A DNA stretch of 64,000 bases from Tatlockia sp. (GTDB taxonomy: Bacteria; Pseudomonadota; Gammaproteobacteria; Legionellales; Legionellaceae). Where the stretch lies: NCBI GenBank assembly GCA_013697725.1, contig JACCWI010000055.1, forward strand, positions 186,001 to 250,000, read 5' to 3'. This document shows, one piece after another, positions 39,805 to 50,573 of this stretch (the first letter of the stretch is position 1; each line of letters begins with the position of its first letter). The translations under genes and the position numbers were made by a program. The notes beneath the pieces are model-generated. The model saw nothing but the letters and a program-made list of their open reading frames with translations. It had not been told where the DNA came from and did no database searches.

Positions 39805-41573
39805 GTATGGCAATTGCACGTAATGAATTCGATGCAGTGATTATCGGAGCTGGTGGCGCAGGTATGCGAGCAGCCTTGCAGTTGGCAAACTCTGGCTTAA
39901 AAGTGGCATTACTTTCAAAAGTTTTCCCAACACGTTCTCATACAGTCTCAGCTCAAGGCGGAATCACCGCAGCGCTGGGAAATGCTGATGAAGATGATTG
40001 GCGCTGGCATATGTATGATACGGTTAAGGGGGCTGATTATATAGGTGACCAGGATTGCATTGAATACATGTGCAAAACAGGAGCCGAGGCAGTCTATGAG
40101 CTTGAACATATGGGCTTGCCGTTTTCACGTATGGATAATGGTAAAATTTATCAACGCCAATTTGGTGGCCAATCTAAAAATTTTGGTGGTGAGCAAGCCG
40201 CCCGTACTTGTGCCGCAGCGGATAGAACCGGACACGCCCTTTTACATACCCTTTATCAGCAAAATCTAAAAGCTAAAACTCATATTTTTAGTGAATGGTA
40301 TGCTCTTGATTTTGTCAAAGACATGCATGGTCGTATTGCTGGTGTAACAGCTATGTGCATAGAAACAGGAGAGGTAGTATTTTATCAAACCCGTGTTTGT
40401 ATTATGGCAACCGGGGGTGCTGGCCGGATCTATCAATCAACAACAAATGCATTGATTAATACTGGTGATGGCTTTGGCATGGCCTTGCGCGCGGGTGTTC
40501 CTTTGCAAGACATGGAGATGTGGCAATTTCATCCTACTGGTATCGCTGGGGCTGGCACCTTGGTCACTGAGGGATGCCGGGGTGAGGGCGGTTACCTAAT
40601 AAATAAAGATGGTGAACGGTTTATGGAGCGCTATGCACCCCGCGTAAAAGACTTAGCCTCTCGCGATGTGGTAGCACGCTCCATGGCTTTGGAAATTCGT
40701 GCGGGTAAAGGCTTTGACCCACAAGGTGTGGATTACGTTAAATTAAAACTTGATCACTTGGGTGCTGATTTGATTATGTCAAAGCTTCCAGGTATTCGTG
40801 AATTATCAATGAAATTTGCAGGCGTGGATCCCATTATTGAACCCATTCCAGTAGTCCCCACTTGCCATTACAGTATGGGCGGAATTCCGACTAATATGCA
40901 TGGGCAAGTCTTGTCAGGTAAAATCGGCGAAGAATTAATTGAAGGGTTATATGCCGTGGGTGAATGTGCCTGTGTTTCGGTGCATGGTGCAAATCGCTTA
41001 GGTGGTAATTCACTTCTTGATTTGGTGGTTTTTGGGCGTGCCGCCGGTTTACATGTTGAAGAACTTTGGCAGTCCAATCAGCTACCCGATATGCCTTATA
41101 TTTCTAACGATGATATCGATGCTTCCCTTAGCCGCTACTACCGTTGGGAAAATTCCAAAGAGGGCGAAAATCCTGCTCTTATCCGGAGTGAAATGCAACG
41201 AGTCATGCAGGAAGATTTTGGCGTCTTTCGTACTGGTGAAATAATGACCTCAGGGTTAAACCGCTTGGAAGTATTGCGTCAGCGTTTGTCTAACGCTTAT
41301 TTAGGTGATAAATCCCAGATATTCAATACAGCCAGAGTAGAGGCTATGGAATTGGATAACTTAATGGCAACTGCTTGCGCGACTGCTCATTCAGCTCTTG
41401 CCCGCACAGAAAGTCGTGGTGCGCACAGCCGTGAGGATTACCCTGAGCGTGATGATGCAAATTGGATTAAACACACGCTCTACCTTGAGGAAGGTGATAC
41501 CATAGGATACCGCCCTGTGAATACATCTCCTAAATATGTTGCTCCCTTTGAGCCAAAAGAACGCGTTTACTAG
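39801..41573 (+). CDS. sdhA: Succinate dehydrogenase flavoprotein subunit
   Basis: A 590-residue catalytic subunit oxidising succinate to fumarate. The dinucleotide fold GAGGAG (residues 17-22) and the covalent-FAD histidine His47 in [11 protein letters not shown] are seen, along with the HPTGI and GEGGYLIN capping-domain blocks and [19 protein letters not shown]. The start overlaps the sdhD stop; an ATG at 39807 is also possible. sdhB follows 13 nt after the stop. Not to be confused with the Legionella effector also named SdhA. Confidence 0.97.
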   Translation: MSMAIARNEFDAVIIGAGGAGMRAALQLANSGLKVALLSKVFPTRSHTVSAQGGITAALGNADEDDWRWHMYDTVKGADYIGDQDCIEYMCKTGAEAVYELEHMGLPFSRMDNGKIYQRQFGGQSKNFGGEQAARTCAAADRTGHALLHTLYQQNLKAKTHIFSEWYALDFVKDMHGRIAGVTAMCIETGEVVFYQTRVCIMATGGAGRIYQSTTNALINTGDGFGMALRAGVPLQDMEMWQFHPTGIAGAGTLVTEGCRGEGGYLINKDGERFMERYAPRVKDLASRDVVARSMALEIRAGKGFDPQGVDYVKLKLDHLGADLIMSKLPGIRELSMKFAGVDPIIEPIPVVPTCHYSMGGIPTNMHGQVLSGKIGEELIEGLYAVGECACVSVHGANRLGGNSLLDLVVFGRAAGLHVEELWQSNQLPDMPYISNDDIDASLSRYYRWENSKEGENPALIRSEMQRVMQEDFGVFRTGEIMTSGLNRLEVLRQRLSNAYLGDKSQIFNTARVEAMELDNLMATACATAHSALARTESRGAHSREDYPERDDANWIKHTLYLEEGDTIGYRPVNTSPKYVAPFEPKERVY

Positions 41574-41586
41574 AGAGGATCTACCC

Positions 41587-42309
41587 GTGACTGCTATGAG
41601 AAAACTAAGCTTGTCTATTTACCGCTACAATCCAGAAAAAGATTCTAAGCCGTATATGCAAAATTTTGAGCTAGAGATTCCTTCTAAAAGCGATCCGATG
41701 TTACTGACCCTTCTTGAGCAACTTAAAGCAGAGCAGGATTCATCCCTAACCTATAGACGTTCTTGTCGTGAAGGGGTATGTGGTTCTGATGGTATGAATA
41801 TCAATGGCAACAATGGGTTAGCTTGTATCACCATATTGAGCGAGTTGCAGACTGATAAAATTGTAATTCGTCCTTTACCTGGTTTTCCAGTGATACGCGA
41901 TTTGGCCGTTGATCTAAGCCAATTTTATCATCAATATGAGCGAATCGAGCCTTATTTACAAAATGATAAGGTCGCTCCAGCTCAAGAACGCTTACAATCT
42001 CCTGAGGAGAGAGCACAATTAGATGGCTTATACGAGTGCATTTTATGTGCTTGCTGTACAAGTTCTTGCCCATCATTTTGGTGGAATCCTGAAAAATTTG
42101 TCGGACCAGCCGGTCTATTGCAAGCTCAACGCTTTTTAGCAGATAGTCGCGATACAGCTAAACAGCATCGCTTGGATAAATTACAAGATCCTTTCTCTGT
42201 ATTCCGTTGTCGTACAATTATGAATTGTGTAAATGTTTGCCCAAAAGGGCTGAACCCAACGCTTGCTATTGCTAATATAAGAAAAGAAATGCTGAAGGTT
42301 GAAACTTGA
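41587..42309 (+). CDS. sdhB: Succinate dehydrogenase iron-sulfur subunit
   Basis: A 240-residue subunit with three clusters. [2Fe-2S] ligands are in CREGVCGSDG (Cys60, Cys65, with Asp at the third place as in E. coli) and Cys80; the [4Fe-4S] motif is CILCACCTSSCP; the [3Fe-4S] part is CRTIMNCVNVCPKGL. The GTG at 41587 has AGAGAGGA at 41572-41579 at proper distance, so it is preferred over the ATG at 41596. Confidence 0.95.
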   Translation: MTAMRKLSLSIYRYNPEKDSKPYMQNFELEIPSKSDPMLLTLLEQLKAEQDSSLTYRRSCREGVCGSDGMNINGNNGLACITILSELQTDKIVIRPLPGFPVIRDLAVDLSQFYHQYERIEPYLQNDKVAPAQERLQSPEERAQLDGLYECILCACCTSSCPSFWWNPEKFVGPAGLLQAQRFLADSRDTAKQHRLDKLQDPFSVFRCRTIMNCVNVCPKGLNPTLAIANIRKEMLKVET

Positions 42310-42651
42310 AAATAAATTTAAACTGCCAGGGCTATTATCAATTAAAAGATTCTAATATACCCCTAGCATCCATTTTCACTCTTTTTTCGCATTTAGCTGT
42401 AAAAAATAGATAAATAAAGCCGGGCTAAATAAATTTTAGGCTATTGAAATGAGTGATTTTAAGTCATTAATCCCTTAAAATCCATTAACTAGTGAGCTAT
42501 GAAAATTTTAGCGCGATTTCTTAAGTTGGACTCTGATAGCGAAACCCGTGAAGAAATCACTTGGCAGATAAAGGCAAGGTTTAGGTTCCTTTAGTAAAAA
42601 GAACCTTTGACCGCTGAATACTAGGGAACAATTTCCCTTTGGAGAATTTAA
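42310..42651. other. 342-bp spacer between sdhB and sucA
   Basis: No gene is seen. There is a weak inverted repeat AGGTTC/GAACCT (42583-42588 and 42601-42606, 12-nt loop) just upstream of sucA. I find no convincing promoter, although the length suggests that sucA has its own. Confidence 0.5.
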
Positions 42652-45459
42652 ATGAGCAGTTCAGATCTGCAAAAACAATGGGCTTCTTCCTATCTTTCCG
42701 GTGGCAGCATGGAATACGTTGACGCCTTGTATGAAGACTACCTAGCTGATCCCCATTCGGTCCCGGAGGATTGGCGTGCAGCCTTTAGCGCATTACCTGC
42801 AATCAATGGTTCAGCTTCTGAGGTTTCACATCGTGATATTCGTGACTACTTTCTTAAAAATGCGAATAGAAGAAATGTTCAGGTTGTCACTTCAGAAGAC
42901 TCTAAACAGTATCAAGTTGCTAATTTAATTAATGCCTACAGAGCATTGGGGCATCATGCAGCAAAGCTTGATCCACTGGAGATGGCTAAACGTATCCCGG
43001 TTCCTAATCTTGAATTGGCTTATCATCAATTGTCCGATGCCGATATGAACCGTAATTTTTTTGCAGGTAGCTATTTTAATGGCGCGCAAATGCCTTTGCA
43101 TGAAATATTACAAGCCTTACGCGATACCTATTGTGGCAGCATTGGAATTGAGTATATGCACATTTCCAATAATGCTGAGACTGAATGGTTACAGCAGAAA
43201 ATGGAAACTGCTCGTGGTCGCCCTAATTTCGATGCTAATAAAAAACGTCAAATTCTTAATGATCTCGTTGCTGCCGATGGTCTTGAACGCTATTTGGGCA
43301 CACGCTATGTTGGACAAAAACGTTTCTCGCTTGAGGGTGGAGATGCATTCATACCGATGATGAAAGAGATAATTAATAAAGGTGGCAATGCCGGAGTTAA
43401 AGAAATTGTTATTGGTATGGCGCACCGTGGGCGTTTAAACGTCTTAGTTAACGTCTTGGGAAAAGAGCCTGATCAATTATTCCAGGAATTTGAGGGAAAA
43501 ATCAAATACGAACGTACAGGCGATGTAAAATATCATTTGGGCTTTTCCTCTGATTTGCGCACGGAAAATGGTGCTATTGTTCATCTTGCCTTAGCATTTA
43601 ATCCCTCACATTTAGAAATTATTGGACCTGTTGTCGAAGGCTCCGCACGTTCACGTTTGAGACGTCAGAATGATTTAGAAGAAAAGACTAAAGTTGTTCC
43701 AGTAGTGATTCACGGAGACGCAGCCTTTGCTGGTCAAGGTGTTGTCATGGAAACCTTTAACTTATCTCAAGCGCGCGGTTATTGTACTGGTGGAACAATT
43801 CATATCGTTATCAATAATCAGATAGGTTTTACCACTTCAAATCCCCTCGATGCGCGTTCAACTTTGTATTGCACTGATGTAGCCAAGATGGTTCAAGCAC
43901 CTGTTTTGCATGTGAATGGCGATGATCCAGAAGCCGTAGTTTTTGCCACAGAGATAGCCTTTGATTTCAGAATGAAATTTAAACGTGATATCGTCCTTGA
44001 CCTGGTTTGTTACCGACGACATGGCCATAACGAGGCAGATGAGCCAGCCGTTACACAGCCGGCAATGTATAATAAAATTAAAACCATGCCCACACTTTGC
44101 GGTATTTATGCCGAGCTCCTAGTGGGTCAAGATATTATTAAAAAAGATGAAGTTGAAACATTAATTGCAGCATACCGTAATCGCTTGGACAAGGGTCAGG
44201 CTGTTGTGGATGTAGTTCATGGTGATTATGAGGGTAAAATATCAGAAGATTGGGCTCCTTATATCAATGCAAAATGGACCGATAAGGTTAATACCAGCAT
44301 ATCGCTTTCATTGATGAAAGAACTTGCTAAAAAATTAAGTGATTTGCCCCAAGGTTTTCAATTGCATCCCGTGGTGAAGCGCGTCTTGGGTGACCGAGAA
44401 AAAATGACAAGCGGCGAATTAGCAATCAACTGGGGTTATGCAGAAACACTTGCTTATGCAACTTTGTTAAATGAGGGCTATGGCGTTCGGTTATCAGGCC
44501 AGGATTCAGGTCGAGGAACTTTTGCACATCGCCATGCAGTTTTACATGAAATGGAAACTGCAGAAACTTATATTCCGCTTGAGAAGACGGGTGCTAATCC
44601 ACAAAAGCCTTTTGTAGTGATTGATTCTGTTCTTTCTGAAGAAGCAGTATTAGCTTTCGAGTATGGCTATGCCTCCTCCGAGCCCTCAACTCTGGTTCTC
44701 TGGGAAGCTCAGTTTGGTGATTTTTTCAATGGCGCCCAAGTTGTTGTTGATCAATTTATTAGTTCTGGCGAACAAAAATGGGGTCGCCTATGTGGTTTAG
44801 TGATGCTTCTACCTCATGGTTATGAAGGCCAAGGCCCGGAGCATTCTTCCGCACGTCTGGAACGATTTATGCAACTTTGTGCACAACACAATATTCAAGT
44901 ATGCACCCCAACAACACCGGCACAAATGTTCCATTTATTAAGACGTCAAATGCTGCGAAAATTCCGTAAACCACTTATTGTAATGACACCCAAAAGTTTA
45001 TTGCGTCATAAGTTAGCGGTTTCGACAATAGATGATCTAACCAAGGGTGAATTTCAAACGCTAATACCTGAGATTGATAAGCTCCAATCAGATAAAGTGA
45101 CCAAAGTGGTATTATGCTGCGGCAAAGTTTACTATGATCTATTGCATAAACGGCGAGAGGAAAAAAATTTAGAGCATGTAGCAATTGTTCGCGTAGAACA
45201 GCTTTATCCATTTCCCAAAAAGAAATTAACTCAAGAACTTGGTAAATATTCCAAGGCAAAATCTATTGTATGGTGCCAGGAAGAGCCTCAAAACCAGGGT
45301 GTTTGGTTTGCCACCCAGCACAATATTTTAGATTGCCTAGGTGCTAGTCAAACTCTAAGCTATGCAGGACGGGGGTTTGCTGCGGCTCCTGCAGTGGGCA
45401 GCTCCATTCTCCATGCGGAGCAACAGCAAGCCTTAGTGCTACAAGCTTTACTGGATTAA
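42652..45459 (+). CDS. sucA: 2-oxoglutarate dehydrogenase E1 component
   Basis: A 935-residue ThDP enzyme that decarboxylates 2-oxoglutarate and hands the succinyl group to SucB. The N-terminal helix segment with [17 protein letters not shown] docks E2. The ThDP region has [25 protein letters not shown] and NNQIGFTT; the transketolase-like C-terminal part has [20 protein letters not shown]. Full length. GGAG precedes the ATG. Confidence 0.97.
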   Translation: MSSSDLQKQWASSYLSGGSMEYVDALYEDYLADPHSVPEDWRAAFSALPAINGSASEVSHRDIRDYFLKNANRRNVQVVTSEDSKQYQVANLINAYRALGHHAAKLDPLEMAKRIPVPNLELAYHQLSDADMNRNFFAGSYFNGAQMPLHEILQALRDTYCGSIGIEYMHISNNAETEWLQQKMETARGRPNFDANKKRQILNDLVAADGLERYLGTRYVGQKRFSLEGGDAFIPMMKEIINKGGNAGVKEIVIGMAHRGRLNVLVNVLGKEPDQLFQEFEGKIKYERTGDVKYHLGFSSDLRTENGAIVHLALAFNPSHLEIIGPVVEGSARSRLRRQNDLEEKTKVVPVVIHGDAAFAGQGVVMETFNLSQARGYCTGGTIHIVINNQIGFTTSNPLDARSTLYCTDVAKMVQAPVLHVNGDDPEAVVFATEIAFDFRMKFKRDIVLDLVCYRRHGHNEADEPAVTQPAMYNKIKTMPTLCGIYAELLVGQDIIKKDEVETLIAAYRNRLDKGQAVVDVVHGDYEGKISEDWAPYINAKWTDKVNTSISLSLMKELAKKLSDLPQGFQLHPVVKRVLGDREKMTSGELAINWGYAETLAYATLLNEGYGVRLSGQDSGRGTFAHRHAVLHEMETAETYIPLEKTGANPQKPFVVIDSVLSEEAVLAFEYGYASSEPSTLVLWEAQFGDFFNGAQVVVDQFISSGEQKWGRLCGLVMLLPHGYEGQGPEHSSARLERFMQLCAQHNIQVCTPTTPAQMFHLLRRQMLRKFRKPLIVMTPKSLLRHKLAVSTIDDLTKGEFQTLIPEIDKLQSDKVTKVVLCCGKVYYDLLHKRREEKNLEHVAIVRVEQLYPFPKKKLTQELGKYSKAKSIVWCQEEPQNQGVWFATQHNILDCLGASQTLSYAGRGFAAAPAVGSSILHAEQQQALVLQALLD

Positions 45460-45491
45460 TTAGAGAATATAACAACGAAGAAGGTATAACT

Positions 45492-46703
45492 ATGTCTATT
45501 GAAGTTAAAGTCCCGACACTCCCTGAGTCAGTAGCTGATGCTACTGTAGCCAGCTGGCACAAAAAGGTAGGGGATAAGGTAACTCGTGACGAAAATATCC
45601 TGGATTTAGAAACCGACAAAGTCGTGTTAGAAGTCCCTGCTCCAGCAGATGGTATTCTTAAGGAAATATTATTCCAAGAGGGTGACACCGTCTACTCGAG
45701 CCAGATCCTGGCTATTATTGCAACCAATACTGAACAAGAATCTGCCACTTCTGTTAAAGAAGAGCAATCTAATAAAGTTCAGAATAAAGCAAGCGCCAAC
45801 GAAGAGAAATCAACAAGTCCTGGGGTAAGACGTATTCTTGCTGAAAATGATCTTCAGGTGGGGGAGATTTCGGGCTCGGGTAAAGATGGTCGAATCACCA
45901 AAGAAGATGTGCTTTCGTTCATCGAAACAAATCGAGAAAAAACTGCAAAATCTGTGAAATCTGCAACTAGTTCAGCAGAAACAGCCTCAGCCCCAATGGG
46001 CGGTCGCGAAGAACGTCGTGTTCCAATGTCCAGATTAAGAATAAAAATCGCTGAACGCCTTGTTCAAGCTCAACACAATGCGGCAATGCTTACTACCTTC
46101 AATGAAGTTAATTTAAAAGCTGTGATGGATTTACGTGCCCAATATAAAGATAGCTTTGAGAAAAAACATGGGGTTCGTTTAGGTTTTATGTCTTTTTTTA
46201 CCAAGGCGGTGGTGGAAGCACTGAAGCGTTTCCCCTCAGTTAATGCCTCCATTGACGGCCAGGACATTATCTACCATGGTTATTATGATATTGGGATTGC
46301 AGTTTCCACTGAACGAGGTTTAGTTGTCCCTGTCCTTCGCAATGCGGATCAACTCTCCATGGCAGAGATTGAAAAATCAATCAACGACTCAGCTACGCGT
46401 GCTCGCCAGGGTAAATTATCCATGGAAGAAATGCAGGGTGGCACCTTTACTATTACTAATGGTGGTGTTTTCGGTTCACTTTTAGCTACGCCTATCATTA
46501 ACCCCCCACAGACTGGTATTTTAGGCATGCACAAAATCGAAGATAGACCAGTAGTAGAAAAAGGGGAAATTGTGATTCGTCCCATGATGTATGTGGCTCT
46601 TTCCTACGATCATCGTTTGATTGATGGTAAAGAATCAGTGCAATTTTTAGTGAACGTCAAAGAGTTGTTAGAAGATCCAGCTCGATTGTTACTGAATATC
46701 TAA
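45492..46703 (+). CDS. sucB: Dihydrolipoyl succinyltransferase (E2)
   Basis: A 403-residue core enzyme. The lipoyl domain carries Lys43 in [12 protein letters not shown], the E1/E3-binding domain spans about residues 110-144 ([11 protein letters not shown]...GRITKEDV), and the acyltransferase domain ends with the catalytic His374 and Asp378 in HRLID. It lies 32 nt after sucA. The E3 (lpd) gene is not in the window. Confidence 0.97.
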   Translation: MSIEVKVPTLPESVADATVASWHKKVGDKVTRDENILDLETDKVVLEVPAPADGILKEILFQEGDTVYSSQILAIIATNTEQESATSVKEEQSNKVQNKASANEEKSTSPGVRRILAENDLQVGEISGSGKDGRITKEDVLSFIETNREKTAKSVKSATSSAETASAPMGGREERRVPMSRLRIKIAERLVQAQHNAAMLTTFNEVNLKAVMDLRAQYKDSFEKKHGVRLGFMSFFTKAVVEALKRFPSVNASIDGQDIIYHGYYDIGIAVSTERGLVVPVLRNADQLSMAEIEKSINDSATRARQGKLSMEEMQGGTFTITNGGVFGSLLATPIINPPQTGILGMHKIEDRPVVEKGEIVIRPMMYVALSYDHRLIDGKESVQFLVNVKELLEDPARLLLNI

Positions 46704-46852
46704 GTTAGCATTTCTATTCTGCTTTATTAGGCTGTGGAGAAATGCAACGGTAGCGAAGATGTCCTTATGAATTGAAGGATAAATTCTAAGCCTGTAAATC
46801 TAATTATTTACCGCAAAGTTGCGATGGGCTTTGCTTTTTTAAGGTGCAAACA

Positions 46853-48013
46853 ATGAATTTACACGAATACCAAGCGAAGCAATTATTTGCTAGCTATGGC
46901 CTCCCCGTTCCTAATGGTCAAATCGCGCAAAATGTCGAGGATGCACTGCAAGTTGCTTCTCAATTATCAACCGCTAAATGGGTAGTTAAAGCACAGGTTC
47001 ATGCTGGCGGACGTGGTAAAGCAGGCGGCGTAAAATTAGTGTCTACCAAAGATGAATTAGCTGCTGCTGCCAAAGCTTTACTTGGCACAAGACTGGTTAC
47101 TTATCAAACGGATGCCAAAGGTCAGCCAGTAAATACACTTTTAATTGAAGAAGTTTGTGATATCGCTCGCGAACTCTACTTAGGTGCAGTCGTTGATCGT
47201 GCTAGCCAACGCGTTATCATCATGGCCTCCACTGAAGGCGGGGTAGAGATTGAAAAAGTGGCTCATGAAACGCCGGAGAAAATTTTTAAAGTCATCGTTG
47301 ACCCTTTAGTTGGCGTCATGCCATTTCAAGGTAGAGAAGTTGGCTTTAAATTGGATCTTGATGAAGATCAGGTTAAACAATTTACTCAACTTATGGTTAT
47401 TCTGGGAAAAATGTTTGTTGAATGTGATCTGAGTTTACTTGAAATTAATCCCCTGGTAGTTACCAAAACTGGCAAACTTCTCTGTTTAGATGGCAAAGTA
47501 ACCTTAGATAGTAATGCGTTATTTAGACACCCTAATCTAAAAGTATTACGAGATGCTTCACAAGAAGATGAGCGCGAAAATCGGGCAACCGATTGGGAGC
47601 TCAATTATATTCCACTCGATGGCTCGATTGGTTGTATGGTCAATGGCGCCGGCTTAGCTATGGCAACGATGGATGTCATCAAATTACACGGCGGTGAACC
47701 CGCGAATTTTCTCGATGTTGGGGGCGGTGCGACCAAAGAACGAGTATGTGAAGCCTTTAAAATTATCCTTTCAGATGAAAATGTCAAAGGCATTTTAGTC
47801 AATATTTTTGGCGGTATTGTTCGCTGTGACTTAATTGCCGATGGGATTTTAGCTGCGGTTAAAGAAGTAGATATCAAAGTGCCCGTAGTTGTGCGACTTG
47901 AAGGTAATAATGCTCAATTAGGCGCTGAAATTTTAAACAAAAGTGACTTAAACGTTATCGCTGCTGACAGCTTGACGGATGCTGCGAAAAAAATCGTAGC
48001 GGCAGTTGCTTAA
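46853..48013 (+). CDS. sucC: Succinyl-CoA synthetase subunit beta
   Basis: A 386-residue ATP-grasp subunit. The start is the conserved [13 protein letters not shown] at ATG 46853, preceded by AAGGTG; an ATG at 46844 is disfavoured. The ATP-grasp blocks [18 protein letters not shown] and LLEINPLVV, and the succinate side NFLDVGGGA and [11 protein letters not shown], are all present. A 149-bp gap separates it from sucB. Confidence 0.97.
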   Translation: MNLHEYQAKQLFASYGLPVPNGQIAQNVEDALQVASQLSTAKWVVKAQVHAGGRGKAGGVKLVSTKDELAAAAKALLGTRLVTYQTDAKGQPVNTLLIEEVCDIARELYLGAVVDRASQRVIIMASTEGGVEIEKVAHETPEKIFKVIVDPLVGVMPFQGREVGFKLDLDEDQVKQFTQLMVILGKMFVECDLSLLEINPLVVTKTGKLLCLDGKVTLDSNALFRHPNLKVLRDASQEDERENRATDWELNYIPLDGSIGCMVNGAGLAMATMDVIKLHGGEPANFLDVGGGATKERVCEAFKIILSDENVKGILVNIFGGIVRCDLIADGILAAVKEVDIKVPVVVRLEGNNAQLGAEILNKSDLNVIAADSLTDAAKKIVAAVA

Positions 48014-48057
48014 GTGCCTATGGCTTTCTAAGTTAAAACGAATATTTGAGGTTAGCA

Positions 48058-48933
48058 ATGAGCGTATTAGTTAATAAAAACACAAGAGTTATTTGCCAGG
48101 GTTTTACGGGTAAGCAAGGTACTTTGCATTCTGAACAAGCGTTGGAATACGGTACCCATATGGTAGGTGGAGTTACTCCTGGTAAAGGCGGCCAAAAGCA
48201 CTTGAGTTTACCGGTTTTTAATACCGTCCGTGAGGCAGTGGAAGCAACCGGGGCAGATGCAACAGTTATCTATGTTCCTGCACCTTTTTGCAAGGATTCT
48301 ATTCTTGAGGCAGCTGAAGCAGGCATAAAATTGATTGTTTGTATCACTGAAGGTGTGCCAGTTCTCGATATGTTGCAAATAAAAATTTATCTTGAGAATA
48401 ATACCCATTCGCGCCTAATCGGCCCTAATTGCCCGGGCATAATTACGCCTGGCGAATGCAAAATTGGCATTATGCCAGGATCAATTCATTTACCAGGGAA
48501 GGTTGGTATCGTTTCGCGCTCGGGCACGCTTACCTATGAAGCAGTGAAGCAAACTACCGATAAAGGTTTTGGCCAAAGTACCTGTATAGGTATCGGTGGC
48601 GATCCTATTCCAGGAACAAGCTTTATTGATTGTCTCGAACTTTTTGAGAAAGATGAGCAAACTGAAGCAATTGTTATGGTGGGCGAGATTGGTGGCTCAG
48701 CCGAAGAAGAAGCCGCCGAATACATTAAATCAAATGTATCAAAACCCGTAATTTCTTACATAGCAGGGGTGACTGCTCCAGCTGGCAAACGTATGGGACA
48801 TGCGGGCGCTATTATTTCTGGTGGAAAAGGTACTGCTGCTGAAAAATTCGCAGCCCTGGAAGCCGCTGGTGTCAGAACTGTCCGCTCTCCTGCAGACATC
48901 GCTAACGCTATTGCTGAAGTGACTGGCTGGTAA
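48058..48933 (+). CDS. sucD: Succinyl-CoA synthetase subunit alpha
   Basis: A 291-residue subunit that binds CoA and carries the phosphohistidine, His248 in [14 protein letters not shown]. The CoA-binding [15 protein letters not shown] and GNCPGII-type [12 protein letters not shown] blocks are typical. ATG 48058 is preceded by TTGAGG; a TTG at 48046 is also in frame. It ends the sdh-suc TCA block. Confidence 0.97.
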   Translation: MSVLVNKNTRVICQGFTGKQGTLHSEQALEYGTHMVGGVTPGKGGQKHLSLPVFNTVREAVEATGADATVIYVPAPFCKDSILEAAEAGIKLIVCITEGVPVLDMLQIKIYLENNTHSRLIGPNCPGIITPGECKIGIMPGSIHLPGKVGIVSRSGTLTYEAVKQTTDKGFGQSTCIGIGGDPIPGTSFIDCLELFEKDEQTEAIVMVGEIGGSAEEEAAEYIKSNVSKPVISYIAGVTAPAGKRMGHAGAIISGGKGTAAEKFAALEAAGVRTVRSPADIANAIAEVTGW

Positions 48934-48960
48934 TTTATAAAACTTAAATTGCAGAGATCT

Positions 48961-49004
48961 TCTTTCGCCCTATTCTTAATGAATAAGGGGTGGAAGATGA
49001 TTTT
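48961..49004 (+). terminator. Terminator-like hairpin after sucD
   Basis: A 15-pair stem (48961-48975 with 48981-48997, including three G-U pairs and a 2-nt bulge) has a 5-nt loop TTAAT and is followed by TGATTTT. The U-tract is short, but the position 27 nt after sucD suits the end of the suc operon. Confidence 0.45.
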
Positions 49005-49155
49005 AGCAAATCTCTTCGAATTCATCTCTAATCCGAAGCCTAAATCAATTTTAAATGACATATAGCAAAAGACAGACAGAATGATCTAAATTTTGCATTA
49101 ATGAGTTTTTTTTGTTAAACTGCTTGGCTTAAATAAATTGATCTGGGTGAGCCTA

Positions 49156-50193
49156 ATGCAAACAGAAAAGGACATTAAAATTCTTCTTGAAATGGATAAA
49201 GAAATTCTGACGAATAAGCATTATCCGCTTATTCAAGAAGTCGATAATCTACTATCTGAGCGATTTCCTTATGGTCTTTTTAATCGTGTAGATACTATTG
49301 AGAAATTAGAAATTCCTGCTGAAGAATTACAAGGGTATTTTTCTGCAATAACTGCCTTTCAACAAGAAATCACGAACAAATCTAAACGAGATATAAACAA
49401 GTTAGCCGACATTAGCCAACCCTTATTGCTGGTTCAGTGCGAAATGATGACTAGTTACGCGATCGGTTATCTCCAAGCTAAATATCCCAAAATCAAAATT
49501 GAATGTTTGTATTTAGGTGAAAGTCATACTTTGTTAGTATTAGGAAGAGCAGCTAATTCCAATCCTCTTGATATCAAAACTTGGGGAAAAGAAGCTGTTT
49601 TGTGTGATTATTGGGCAAGATTTTGTATTATGGCTTCAAATTTTGAAAGCTTGCAAAAAACTGCAAAAAATATCCCTTTTTATAATGCTGTGGTAGATAA
49701 TTACACGAATCAATTTATTAGATTAGTGTTGCATTCCAAGCATCATTTAGCAGGAAAACCAGAGATTGAAGAAGGAGCACTGAGTGCATCTTACGATAAA
49801 GTTTTAGTCAAGTGGGTCGCTGAAGATCAAAAGCGGTTTAAGCAGCCTGCTTTACGGGCGCCCCTAACTTCAATAGGAATTATACCTGAGCTAGATCCTG
49901 CTGAGGTCAAATCCGCTCTTGGCACGGTTAGTAAATGCAGTAGTTGGAAATTTAATCAAAAACAAGGGGTTGCCTGGTTGGAATGCAAAAATCAACAGCA
50001 ATCAGAGCGATTAGCAAAATCTTTAGATGCGACTAAGGCTGCTGTTATTTCTAGCGGTAAAAATAATGCTACTGGTGTACACACGGTTAAATGTGCAGAA
50101 ATTAATTTAGGCAAATTAGCCAGGTTAGCCCAGTCTTTACGAACAGCGCCTAGCATAGATTTAAATGCCATGATCCAAAATTTTAGTTTCTAA
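49156..50193 (+). CDS. Hypothetical protein with possible papain-like Cys-His-Asp triad
   Basis: A 345-residue protein without signal peptide or membrane helices. The region 90-155 has the spacing Cys95 (LLVQCEMMTSYA), His124 (GESHTLLVLG), then Asp151 (AVLCDYWA), the order and surroundings of papain-like toxins and effectors (cysteine on a helix, His in a strand ending in Gly, a xxCDxWA motif). The C-terminal ~130 residues are basic and helical. GGGTGA at 49145-49150 supports ATG 49156. Protease, deamidase or acyltransferase activity would all be possible; this is a motif inference only. Confidence 0.6.
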   Translation: MQTEKDIKILLEMDKEILTNKHYPLIQEVDNLLSERFPYGLFNRVDTIEKLEIPAEELQGYFSAITAFQQEITNKSKRDINKLADISQPLLLVQCEMMTSYAIGYLQAKYPKIKIECLYLGESHTLLVLGRAANSNPLDIKTWGKEAVLCDYWARFCIMASNFESLQKTAKNIPFYNAVVDNYTNQFIRLVLHSKHHLAGKPEIEEGALSASYDKVLVKWVAEDQKRFKQPALRAPLTSIGIIPELDPAEVKSALGTVSKCSSWKFNQKQGVAWLECKNQQQSERLAKSLDATKAAVISSGKNNATGVHTVKCAEINLGKLARLAQSLRTAPSIDLNAMIQNFSF

Positions 50194-50573
50194 GAGAATA
50201 TTAATTTTATCCACGGTATCCATGTTGATATTGTAAGAGTTAGAGTGAGATATCCCGGCTTGCTGGGTATCCAGTTCCTTGAGCTGATAGCTAAAGTCTC
50301 GTATCCAAATTATTTAAAAAAAATTCTTAAGGATGTATTATTTTCCCGGGCGCGTTCCTCAAAGTTTGAAAATTTGCCAAGGAAGAAAATTCAAAAAAAC
50401 GTAGCCTTGATGCTATGCTGCATCAAGGCTACCCTTGCTCAATATTTAAAAGTGATGGGATTTTAAACTTTGAAGAAATCGCCCTGATTATTTTCAAACT
50501 AATTTAAAAGCCTCATATTTCCTTAATATTTAGACCTTATACTGCATTTAAATATTTAAAAAAATGAGCTTCC
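50194..50573. other. 380-bp region upstream of the 1694-residue gene
   Basis: It holds the second MITE-like element and its target duplication (50337-50495). The last ~80 bp carry a degenerate PmrA-like sequence: CTTAATATT (50522-50530) followed by CTTATACT after five bases, not two. No gene is supported. Confidence 0.6.
50337..50495. mobile_element. MITE-like element copy 2 (141 bp) with 9-bp target duplication
   Basis: The element proper spans 50346-50486. Ends: CCGGGCGCGTTCCTCAAAG on the left and, read from the other strand, CAGGGCGATTTCTTCAAAG on the right. Perfect 9-bp direct repeats ATTATTTTC flank it (50337-50345 and 50487-50495). The interior holds a hairpin GTAGCCTTGATG/CATCAAGGCTAC (50401-50432). 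It shares AATATTTAAAAGTGAT and other stretches with copy 1. It ends 87 bp before the downstream start codon. Confidence 0.85.

Noticed and set aside
39801-41573. Name clash: sdhA as the Legionella vacuole-protecting effector SdhA
   Set aside because: The sequence is clearly the FAD subunit of succinate dehydrogenase and sits in sdhCDAB.
42525-42560. TTGGAC in the sdhB-sucA gap as a -35 of a sucA promoter
   Set aside because: No acceptable -10 at 16-18 nt spacing.
50245-50466. A 73-codon frame upstream of the 1694-residue gene
   Set aside because: It runs into the MITE-like element and its hairpin, has no family-like sequence, and is explained by the element.
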